Source: Megamerina dolium (lineage: Eukaryota; Arthropoda; Insecta; Diptera; Megamerinidae). Taken from it: a stretch of DNA of 64,000 bases. Made by a program: the position numbers and the translations under genes. Within the stretch, counting starts at the first letter, position 1. Every line of letters begins with the position of its first letter. The stretch lies in the NCBI GenBank assembly GCA_963854835.1, contig OY978525.1, positions 69,591,254-69,655,253 on the forward strand, given 5' to 3'. The notes under the pieces were generated by a model. That model was not told where the DNA came from and searched no databases. It saw nothing but the letters and a program-made list of their open reading frames with translations. Below, piece after piece: positions 10,701 to 20,049 of this stretch.

Positions 10701-10908
10701 AATAATTTTCAATAAATGTCATCACATTCTCCCTTTTATTTACATTCGGAATGCCTACTTTTTTTCTCAGGGAAGAAATTCCCGATTTCGAAGTTCGTTT
10801 AGAATTGGAGGAAAGGGAAAAGGAAAAAACTCCCGGGGAATTTATATTCAGAATACAAGAATAGGGAAAAGGGAAAAAATTCCCGGGGAATTGTTATTCA
10901 GAATCGGG

Positions 10909-11125
10909 CTGTATGTCTACTTTTATGGATATAGAGGGTGCCTTCGGTAATATTGATTTCGATAAGCTAAGGATGGCCCTTGCTACTCGTGAAGTCAGCC
11001 CAACCATTATAAGGTGGGTGGACAACATGCTGAGGAAAACATCAATAAACTTTCAAAATGGGAGTTACAGACTCAGAGGTAGGATAGTCAAAGGGTGTCC
11101 ACAGGGAGGCGTACTGCTATATAAT
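10909..11125 (+). pseudogene. LOA-like LINE family A, copy A1: RT core (right part)
   Basis: Continuation of A1 after the Harbinger insertion. It encodes STFMDIEGAFGNIDFDKLRM, REVSPTIIRWVDNMLRK and RLRGRIVKGCPQGGVL, which are the RT palm region before the catalytic YADD. It stops at about 11,118, where the sequence switches to the opposite strand of another copy (A2). The catalytic box is therefore missing. Its 200 bp are about 93% complementary to 11,219-11,413. Confidence 0.85.
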
Positions 11126-11413
11126 CTGCATACCCGACGGTGTGTATGCCTTTTGAGTCCAGAAGCTGAAGTAGGGAATCGACCGTGATGTTCCAAAGGA
11201 TGGGCGATAATACTCCCCCCTGTGGACACCCTTTGACTACCCTACCTCAGAGTATGTAACTCCCATTTTGAAAGTTTATTGCCCTTTTCCTCAGCATGCT
11301 GTCCACCCACCTTATAATGGTTGGGCTGACTTCACGAGTAGCAAGGGCCATCCTTAGCTTATCGAAACCAATCTTATCGAAGGCACCTTCTATATCCATA
11401 AAAGTAGACATAG
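10912..11413. repeat. Inner core of a LINE inverted repeat (potential hairpin)
   Basis: 10,912-11,115 and 11,219-11,413 are the same RT segment in opposite orientation, separated by a loop of about 100 bp. Outside this core the arms continue as copies A1 (to 8,432) and A2 (to about 13,070), with internal deletions on the A1 side. A transcript crossing the centre could fold back into long double-stranded RNA. The complementarity is read directly; the RNA consequence is inference. Confidence 0.8.
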
Positions 11414-13072
11414 ATATCCCTCCGTGTCAGTGGATTTGCCAGCTCTGTACGCGTGCTGACACCTGCTCAGTGGTTTTGTCAGAAGCGTTGTCCTTTCCAT
11501 GTAGTCCGCCAGTACTCCTTCCATATATTTAAGCAGAAAGGAGGTCAAGCTAACCAGCCGGAAAGATTTAGCCTCTGAGTAGTCCCTTTTTCCCGGCTTT
11601 GGAAGAAAGACAACCTTAGTCTCTCTCCAATGAGTCGAGATATATTCTGTAGCCAGGCAAGTAATAAATATTCCCAGAAGCCTGTCTACCAGATCTTCTG
11701 CACCCCTCTGAAGTAGGGCTGGAAATATCCCGTCTGTACCCGCTGTTTTGAATGGAGAGAAACGCTTAATGGCGTTTATCACTCCATCTCTGGTGACTAT
11801 CCTTTCAGCTTACAATCTTTCATTTCTGTTTGCACCCTTGCGGGTGGCTTCCCAAGGATCTTTCGGTCTAAAGCTTCCTGGAAAATGCACCTCCATCAGG
11901 TATTTCAGTGACTCTCTGATTGTCTCTGTAAAGGATCCATACGTTTTGCGAATTAATCCCAACTTTGACACCGGGTCCTTTGATATGATCCTCTGTAATC
12001 TACATACATCGGTCATATCTTTCATATTTGAGCAGAATTTCCTCCACGTTTTCCTTTTACGGTTGCGTACAGTCTTCTTCAGCTCCCTTTCCTTTGACTT
12101 GTAGTCGTCCCATGCGTTGGGGTCCCCTCTCATGTGACGATTAAAAGCCTTCCTTTTTTCCTTTTTCATGGATTCCAGTTCCCCATTCCACCATGGAGTG
12201 GGATCTCCTTCGTCCACTACCGTCAGGGGACATGAAGCTTCAAATGCTTTGATCATGGCTGAGCTGATAGCCTTCACCTGATACTCAACATCTGCAGTTG
12301 TTCTAGGTCTCTTAAACCTCCTTGGCAATAATTCCTCAAGAACTTCGTAGTACCTTGTACAATCCGTTCGTTTCGGTATCCTTACCATTCTACAGTCGTT
12401 CCTATGTCTTTTATCGGACGTAACTCCAAAGTGAATGGCCCTGTGGTCCGACATGGTTAGTCTATCCACAACCCTCCAATCCAAAATCCTATCCAACATT
12501 TTGACATTCGTCAGAGTAACATCAATGACCTCGCAACGACGTGCGTCGACAAAGATCGGTTCTGTTCCCCTATTGGCAACTTGTAGACCAAATCTTTCTA
12601 TAAATTCGAGTAGACACTCTCCTCTATAGTTTTCATTGCTGCTGCCCCACACAGAACTGTGCGCATTGGCATCGCAGCCTAAGATCAGACCAACCCCCTA
12701 ACCATCACAGAATCTCACTAGAGCTTCCACCTCTCTCGAAGGTGGTTCGTCTGGAGAATCGTATGGAAGGTATGCTGATGCGATCATAAATGATCCCGCA
12801 CCGTCACCTATTCTCACTATTGTGAGATCCGGTGAGCACAAGTTAGACATTAGAACCGCACGTATCCCATGTCTAACTAAAATGCATGTCCTCAACTTCC
12901 CCTCTGTTTGTGGATAAAACAAAGTGGTCTTTTGTGCAGATAGGCCTTTGATCCTTCCATGAAGGATCCAGGGCTCCTGAACTAGTGCAATGTCAAGCTC
13001 ATCTTCATCGAAGCTCCACACCATCATTGCTGACGCTGCTTCGCTCTGGTGAATATTGAGTTGACACACATT
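11126..13072 (-). pseudogene. LOA-like LINE family A, copy A2: ORF2 endonuclease and RT (3'-truncated)
   Basis: Minus-strand ORF2. From 13,069 downward it reads CQLNIHQSEAASAMMVWSFD, ALVQEPWILHGRIKGL, a stop at about 12,698, then VWGSSNENYRGECLLEFIER, VDRLTMSDHRAIHFGV (endonuclease SDH), PTPWWNGELESMKKE and RKTWRKFCSNMKDMTDVCRL. After a frameshift at about 11,800 it continues as FSPFKTAGTDGIFPALLQ, SFRLVSLTSFLLKYMEG and CQHAYRAGKSTDTE. Another frame break occurs near 11,425, before the palm block. It ends at 11,126 just past the YADD-coding region, so the thumb and RNase H are missing. ORF1 of the same copy lies upstream at 13,274-14,055. Confidence 0.88.
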
Positions 13073-14055
13073 TAGTGGTTCCTGGCGCGGGCCTACCTCC
13101 CACCCTAATGGCTATTTCCTTGAAAAATCTGTCATTAGCCCGACGCCAGGAGCCGCGTCGCACCCCTCAGACTGCATCTTCCTGGAATCTAACGATGGCC
13201 TGTTCCAGACCGCATTTGAGTCTGACACCCCCAACACCCTGCTGTCGGCTTTACCCTGCCGACAAATCCAATGTTATTGACATCGTCTTCGATGAACTCC
13301 ATAGCATTCAACAAAGATACCTTGAAGGTACCCAGATGAGTTTCCTCCAGGTGACCCTCTAATGTCCATGACCCCTATAACGAGGTCGGCCTCCGCTTTA
13401 TGAGCGTAGGTTTTCCTCACCCTGGTGGGTTCGACAGCAATTGCCCCTTTCGGTGTCTGTGTGGAAGGATTATCAACCTCCTCAGGTGACGGTTGTCCAT
13501 CCAGCATCCCAGCATCCACCTCAACTGGCCCTTCCGTCGTCTGCGGATGAGGCTCCTCAGGCGTTGAACTTTTCAAAGTGGTTTCGGAGCTATCGCCCCT
13601 GAACTTCTTCCCCTAATTCTCCACCTCCAAGGTCGATTCATCTTGCAGAAATCCACTGAGTTGTCCCGAGAGCTGCTCAATGATCTTCTCCGACGACTTC
13701 ATTGTCTTTTTACGTTGTCTCTTTCGCTTCTGCTTCTCCCGTCTCTTCAACTGGATTCGCTCAGCTCTGGAGGCTCCGTCATCTTCGCCTATACCTGATA
13801 AAGCTAACGATTCCACCCTGCTAGGAGCGTCTTAGACCGCACCATCAGATGTTCGACCCGATATTTTCCGCTGCCTCCAAACCGGCTTCCCTCCACTACT
13901 TTCCCCGCCATAGCTATCAGCACTACTTCGCATGAGGCAGGGCTGTCCGCCATTGCAGGAATTTCGCTTTGAGTTTCAGAGGTGGGAATGAGTGGCACAG
14001 CTAACAACTCGGCCTCTAGTGAAGCCATATTGTCCGCTGTTCCACCCGTTAACAC
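13073..14055 (-). pseudogene. LOA-like LINE family A, copy A2: ORF1 (Gag-like), broken
   Basis: ORF1 encodes the RNA-binding, particle-forming protein of the LINE. Pieces in order on the minus strand: 13804-14055 (ASLEAELLAVPLIPTSE, MADSPASCEVVLIAMAG), 13613-13816 with a strongly basic stretch (LKRREKQKRKRQRKKTMKSS) and a Ser/Leu-rich segment, and 13274-13576 (TLKSSTPEEPHPQTTEGPVE, RKTYAHKAEADLVIGVMDI). Stops or frameshifts separate the three pieces. The C-terminal part continues to about 13,090 in broken frames. Compared with ORF1 in the repeat units, roughly 400 bp between the basic and C-terminal domains is missing. The true start codon cannot be fixed; the frame is open upstream of 14,055. 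Confidence 0.8.
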
Positions 14056-14420
14056 CCCTGCAACCGCCGCATTTTCGTATCTAGATCGGTTTTTTTTGGA
14101 ATAACGGTGAATTTTGTTGCCACGAGATGCGAAGTAAAGATCCGCCTAAGCAGAGATTCGCAGTACGCAGGTAAGGTACTTATTACGGAGGGCGCCAGGT
14201 GTCCGTAGGCTCACGTTTGCGACTGGGCTATTTGAGAAAGGGAACCCCAGTCAGACTGATTTTCGGCACGGATCACGTTACATCTTAATCCAGCCCCTTA
14301 CCTCCGACCATGATAAGAGTACGTTGCCGAATGCTGTACTATTGAAGAGTAACAAACACCCACCAACTTACCTGTGTTATCTATTTCCAGACGGCACCCT
14401 CGAGGCGAGTTCAGTGGTAC
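14056..14420 (-). other. Probable 5' UTR of LOA copy A2
   Basis: GC-richer DNA immediately upstream of ORF1 on the minus strand, ending where the base composition becomes AT-rich at about 14,420. No other copy in the window keeps this part, so its boundary is a guess from composition. I see no coding content. Confidence 0.4.
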
Positions 14421-14966
14421 GATAAATACATTTATTTATTTTTTTTTCCTTTCCTTCCCTTTATTACTTCATTGACAACAATAAAATAAAATATTGATAT
14501 ATACAAAAAATACATTATAATACTAAAAATTTTTCCATTAATATCCTACAAGAATATAGGCTCCCTTAAGATATATAGGTACCCCAAAGAAATAACTGAA
14601 GTCGAAATTTGGTAGTACTACACTGTGGACAAAATGTAGCATCAACACTGGAACACCAAACATAAAACAAATACAGTTTTTCGAAGGGATGAAGAGAAAA
14701 TTTTTAGATATGAAACACAAGAAGTTATGGAATTAATATAAAAATTTAGAATATTTTGCAAATTAGAAGAAGATAGGCGCAATGTTCATGCGTATAAAAA
14801 CATCTGTTGCAATTCTTAGCGTTGCATTGTAATTGTAATAGGTAATACGTTAGCTAGGTTCAATACAAAACAAAGAAACAAACGAAAAAAATAAATATAT
14901 ATATATATATATATATATTTTTGATACCTCTGAGGTTGTTGATTGCGAACGCAAACAAACGTGTGT
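14421..14966. other. AT-rich spacer
   Basis: Nothing recognisable except a short (TA)n run near 14,895-14,920. Confidence 0.4.
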
Positions 14967-14977
14967 GCGCAATATTA

Positions 14978-15343
14978 TAAATAAATAAATATGTGGCACA
15001 TAAAGCCCCAAAGGGCTCATTGGCCGAGCTTCTCTTCCATTACTGTTGTGCGTCTTAAATTTTGGACAATATTAGAAGGGACCTACTTATTTTAGCCGGT
15101 TCCGAACGGCAGAGCACTTGTGACATCACTTTTTCTGAGCTTTGTCACAGAGTTATTTAAGAAGCTTTTTCATGGCAAGTTGTTACTGTCGGAAGAATTG
15201 CCAATTGCTTGCCGACAGGTGGGTACCGTTCGAAAGAAAAATCTTATCGATATTAAATTTGTTATGCATCAGCCGGGGATTGAACCACGACCTACAGATC
15301 AGAAGGCGAACACATTAACCACTGAGCTACGGCACCCACTACG
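14978..15343 (-). mobile_element. tRNA-derived SINE, full-length copy
   Basis: A complete SINE on the minus strand flanked by an 11-bp target duplication, GCGCAATATTA, at 14967-14977 and 15344-15354. The head, near 15,260-15,340, is tRNA-like. It has an A box within GTAGCTCAGTGGTTAATG and a B box GGTTCAATCCC, the internal RNA polymerase III promoter. A unique body follows, ending in GGGGCTTTATGTGCCAC and a short AT-rich tail at the left. This copy defines the normal order (head, body, tail) against which the inverted copies at 27,426, 36,856 and 46,288 can be read. Pol III transcription is known for this class. The LINE that supplies its reverse transcriptase is not identifiable here. Confidence 0.88.
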
Positions 15344-15524
15344 GCGCAATATTAAATAAATAAATAATAAAGAATAATTAAAATCCAAAATAGATACTCG
15401 CAGAAAGAAGAGGAACCAACTCCACAAGTGTGTACATATAATATACCTATACATCAAATTGAACAGAAAATATAGATACTGTGTCTATTTGTGCAAAATT
15501 AAAAATTATTAAAATTGAAAATAA

Positions 15525-17062
15525 ATGAGTGTAAAGCGCTCTCCACCCCCCGCGCGTAATTCTCCTTCAACTAATGTTATGGAGATTAAAACGAGTGTAG
15601 ACGCATCTCATGTAAATAAAAACAATGCTAAATAACTAAACAGAAATATACTTCTAATCTCGTCTCTACTAACAAATAATTTGATCAGTGCACACTCCAA
15701 CACAACACAGACCAACGGTACTTCTCTCTCGTGGAGCGAACAATGTCCCTCTCCCAATCTTATTGAGGGAACAACAACAGCTTCGAATAGCAACTCCGAA
15801 ACTCATGTTTATAAACAAACAAGCAGCACATTGTTGATAACACATTGAATGCAAATAAGTCAGAAACAACAAAAGTACAAACAGGTATGGACAGATACAT
15901 TACAATTAAAAAGAAATTAAGCCCACAGAAATTAAATGATGGTAATAAGGAAAAAATAAATAAAACTAAAATAAATGAAGATGGAAGTGCTTCAGTAGGA
16001 AATAGATTCGCATTACTGAGCGACAAAAACGATGCAACTAATTGCACTGACTTGGGTTCTACATCTAGTACCTCTAATGCCAAACCGCCTCCAATTTACT
16101 TGCTTGAATGCAGTACCAATGAATTAGTAGACAATCTAACGCGCATAGCTGGCCAAAATAACTTCCATATCGTGTCGCTAACGAAAGAAAACGTTAAAGA
16201 GACAAAAATACAAATATATAATGAAGACAATTACCGCGCCATTGCCAAATTTCTCAATGAAAACATCAAAAACTTTTACACATATCAGCTCAAAAGTTCC
16301 AAAGGTCTTATTGTTATCGTCAAAGGTATAGATCCGAATGTAGAACCAAATGATATAAAGGAAGCACTGGAAGAAAAAGGATTTCCGATAAAACCAGTTA
16401 TAAATATGGTCAATAAAAATAAGGTCCCACAGCCAATGTTTAAAGTTGAATTGATTCCCGAATTCAAAAAACTAAAAAAGAATGAAACACATCCTATTTA
16501 CCAAATGCAATACTTGCTTCACCGTAAAATTACAGTTGAAGAACCACATAAGCGTAAAGGCCCTGTACAATGCACAAATTTTCAGGAATTCGGCCATACT
16601 AAGAGCTATTGCACCTTAAGAAGGGAATGTGTAGCATGTGGAGATCTCCATCAGACATCAGCATGTACTTCTAACAAAAACGACCCAAATACTAAGAAAT
16701 GCAGTAATTGCAATGGTAACCATACAGCAAACTATAGAGGCTGTCCTGTATATAAGGAATTAAAAAACAGGTCTAATCAGATTCAGGCAACTCACTCCCA
16801 AGTGGCTACAAAATTTCAAAGTGATGTTATACAAAACAACGTAAATATTCCAAAAATTTCTCATATGTCGTACGCCAATGTATTAAAACAAACTGAGCAA
16901 CATGCAAAAGAACCAATTGCCCAGCGCAATGGAACCGTTGAATCTATGATTTGCAATTTAACACAATGCATGACACAATTTATGTCTAATATGCAAACTA
17001 TGATTCAAGAACTGATTAAAGCGCAAAATCAAATGTTACAAGCTCTATTAAATAAAAAATGA
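15525..17062 (+). pseudogene. Jockey-like ORF1 (Gag with zinc knuckles), interrupted
   Basis: ORF1 proteins of Jockey elements bind the element RNA and form cytoplasmic or nuclear particles. The start is taken at ATG 15,525 (MSVKRSPPPARNSP...). A TAA at 15,633 and a frameshift near 15,840 break the N-terminal third. From 15,845 the frame is open to 17,062. The middle has an RRM-like or PRE_C2HC-type region (LIVIVKGIDPNVEPNDIKEA, GFPIKPVINM). Zinc knuckles then follow: the first has lost a Cys (QCTNFQEFGHTKSYC), the next two are recognisable (CVACGDLHQTSAC; CSNCNGNHTANYRGC). The C-terminus is Gln/Met-rich. The stop overlaps the ORF2 start as ATGA (17,059-17,062), suggesting termination-reinitiation. 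Confidence 0.85.
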
Positions 17063-19673
17063 GTGTCCTTAAGATCTGCTTCTGGAATGCAAACGGTATT
17101 AATAACCACAAAATTGAACTAAAGCATTTCTTAGATAGTAAAAATGTTGATGTAATGCTTCTAGCTGAAACACACCTTACAACCAAGTACAACTTCAATA
17201 TACCAGGATACATATTCTATAGCACAAACCACCCTGACGGCAAAGCACATGGTGGTACAGGCATTCTCATTAGAAGCAGAATTAAACATTATTCTTTTGA
17301 AGAATATTCAAGAAACTACTTACAAGCTACTTCAATATGTCTACAATGCCTTAACAAAAATATAACACTCTCAGCTGTGTACTGTCCACCACGATTTTCA
17401 TTAACCGAAAAGATATTTAAAGAATTCTTTGACAAGATAGGAAAGAGATTCTTGGCGGCTGGTGATTATAACGCCAAACATACGTATTGGGGCTCTCGTT
17501 TAATAAATCCTAAAGGAAGGCAACTGTATAACACTATAATAAATCCACAAAACATGCTCAATTTCGTGTCTCCTGGCCAGCCAACATATTGGCCAACAGA
17601 CATCTCGAAAATTCCTGATTTGATTGATTTTGCAGTCGTTCGAAATCTTAATCGAAATATTGTCACTGCCGAAATAAGTTACGAACTATCCTCAGATCAC
17701 TCTCCTGTATTATTTTATCTAAATGAACGCCATCCATTGTCAAAACTATCATTTAGGTTGACATCCCCAAAAACAGATTGGCCGAAATTCAAAAAGTATA
17801 TAAGTAGTCATATCAACACCAGTCCTGTAATCCAGTCTGAGATCGACATCGATGATAATCTAAACATCATCAATACCATGCTCACTACTGCTGCAATAGT
17901 TTCAACCCCACGTGACTCGTTAATGAAAAGCGCCGGCGTAGAAGAGAATGGCAGACATGCCAGTCACCTGCATCAAAACAAAGACTTAAGTGTGCTGAAA
18001 GAGCTCTGAAAGAAGCATTAAAACAGGATGAGGAATTTGAACAGCTAAAGTATATCAAAAAGCTTTCTCATATGACTACCAAAACAAATTCGCTTTGGAA
18101 CTCTTACAAAAAGCTGAAAACACCACTTTATGCAGAATTTCCAATCAGAAAACATGTCGGAAATTGGTCACGCACTGAAGAAGAAAAAGCCAACACATTT
18201 GCTATACATTTATGTAATGTGTTTCAGCCCAATCCGCCCGCAAACGACTTTCGAATCCCTCCACATAGCACTGCAACTAGTGGCTTCACTCCCCTCAAAA
18301 TATCATCCAAAGAAATCAACGAGATTATTAAGTACCAGCTTAATCCAAAGAAAGCTCCTGGTTTCGATGGCATCACACCAAAAATGCTAATTGAAATTCC
18401 AACTGCAGCTGTATTATTTTTAGTGGTTTTGTTTAATGCAATGCTAAAACTGGGCTACTTTCCTAACCAATGGAAAAAATCACAAGTAACAATTATCCTA
18501 AAGCCAGGAAAAGATAAAACATTGCCGTCATCCTACAGACCCATAAACTTGCTACCATGTCTCTCAAAATTATTTGAAAAACTGCTGTTAGCCAAACTCA
18601 GACCTCATCTTGAAGAACGTGACATAATTCCTCAGCACCAATTTGGATTTCGCGAAAAACATGGGACGATCGAGCAGGTCAACAGAATTACCAATGAGAT
18701 ACGGAAAGCATTTGAATACAAAGAGAATTGTTCAGCTATATTCCTCGATGTTGCTCAGGAATTTGATAGAGTCTGGCATGAAGGGCTAAAGTATAAAATA
18801 AGAAAACTTCTACCAGAAAGCTCCCACCAAATACTGGAATCATACCTAGATAACCGTCGTTTTGTTGTAAAATATAAAGACTTTTCCACAGAAGAATTCA
18901 ATATCAAAGCCGGAGTTCCACAGGGTAGCGTTCTTGGCTCCATTCTATATGTATTATATACTTCCGATCTACCAACAGATGCACGGTTGTTGACATCTAC
19001 ATTTGCTGACGATACTGCTATTCTAAGCCGTAATCGAAACCCAATTAAGGCATCCACAGATTTAGGGGAGCATTTAGTACTTGTTGAAAAATGGTTATCT
19101 AACTGGCGCATAAAAGTTAATGAGTCCAAATGTAAACATGTAACGTTCACACTTAACAAAAGCACATGTCTGACAGTTACACTAAATAATATCGCCATAA
19201 CTCATACAAATGAAGTCACCTACCTAGGGATACACTTAGATAGACGGCTTACATGGTGCAAGCACATCGAAGCAAAAAGAACTCAAATGAAATTAAAAGC
19301 TTCTTGTCTGCACTGGCTCATCAATTTCAGATCACCATTAAACTTGAAATACAAGGTCCTACTGTACACCAGCATAATAAAGCCAATTTGGAGTTACGGA
19401 ATTCAATTATGGGGGAACACTAGTAATAGCAATATTGAAATCATACAGAGATCTCAGTCTAAAATGTTAAGGATGATAACTGGTGCACCATGGTATATTA
19501 GAAATGAATGTATGCACAATGACTTAAATATCCCAATGGTAGAAATTGAAGTTAAAAACACTAGACAAAAATATACTAGAAGATTACAAAGACATCCAAA
19601 CACACTAGCAAGAACCTTGCTCAATACCTGCTATACTTCGCGCCTTCGAAGAAAGGACCTGCCAGCCTTTTAA
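17059..19673 (+). pseudogene. Jockey-like ORF2 (endonuclease and reverse transcriptase), one frameshift
   Basis: 17059-17900 encodes an APE-type endonuclease that nicks target DNA: KICFWNANGINNHKIELKHF, LLAETHLTT, GGTGILIRS, FLAAGDYNAKHTYWGS and LSSDHSPVLFYLN with the catalytic Asn, Glu, Asp and His motifs in place. A frameshift at about 17,900-17,990 separates it from the RT, which is open from about 18,072 to the end: LNPKKAPGFDGITPKML, LKPGKDKTLPSSYRPINLLP, QFGFREKHGTIEQV, FLDVAQEFDRVWH, GVPQGSVLGSILYVLYTSDL, STFADDTAIL (FADD) and LGIHLDRRLTW. There is no RNase H domain, as usual for the Jockey clade. One mutation stands between this ORF and full coding capacity, so the copy is fairly young. 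Confidence 0.9.
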
Positions 19674-19807
19674 TAAAAAGAAGAGCATCGTACAAAAAAC
19701 ATTGCTCTAGATAATAAGGAGCTACTGTTGTTGAATTAGATTAAGATTTTAAAATTTATTGTTAGATTCTTTAGGAATTGATTCAATAAATAAAGAAAAT
19801 GTATAAT

Positions 19808-19812
<5 letters not shown>

Positions 19813-19874
<62 letters not shown>

Positions 19875-19943
19875 CTATATATTATATATTATATATATAT
19901 TATATATTATATATATATATATTATATTATAAATATATATATA

Positions 19944-20000
<57 letters not shown>
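19813..20000. repeat. TA microsatellite between two LINE 3' ends
   Basis: An A run followed by about 180 bp of (TA)n with TATTATA interruptions. The plus-strand Jockey copy ends in it from the left and the minus-strand R1-like LINE ends in it from the right. Confidence 0.95.
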
Positions 20001-20004
<4 letters not shown>

Positions 20005-20049
20005 CCCTGCGGGACCGCTATTATACATTATGTCGTAGGGCCTAGCTTA

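Larger units (their letters stand above)
9681..10907. mobile_element. PIF/Harbinger-type DNA transposon inserted in LOA copy A1
   Basis: The terminal inverted repeats are a perfect 13-bp pair, CCGATTCTGAATA at 9681-9693 and its complement at 10895-10907. Next to each end are CCCGGGG-containing subterminal repeats. On the right, a 40-bp block occurs twice with a 50-bp period (TCCCGGGGAA at 10831 and 10881). Inside are a transposase remnant on the plus strand and a Myb/SANT-like coding remnant on the minus strand, the two-gene arrangement known for Harbinger elements. The flanking LOA sequence lost about 14 bp at the insertion point, and a clean target duplication cannot be read. Confidence 0.7.
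15400..19815 (+). mobile_element. Jockey-clade LINE, nearly full length
   Basis: A two-ORF non-LTR retrotransposon with 5' UTR (start uncertain, about 15,360-15,520), ORF1 15,525-17,062, ORF2 17,059-19,673, a 3' UTR with AATAAA signals near 19,786-19,794 and an A-rich end at about 19,800-19,818 that runs into a TA microsatellite. It is the most complete Jockey copy in the window, but both ORFs are interrupted. A clear target duplication is obscured by the TA repeat on the right. Confidence 0.88.

Noticed and set aside
9681..10907. Three-bp target duplication (CTG) for the Harbinger insertion
   Set aside because: The candidate needs unequal spacing from the two ends, does not fit the usual TWA-type target, and about 14 bp of the host LINE is missing.
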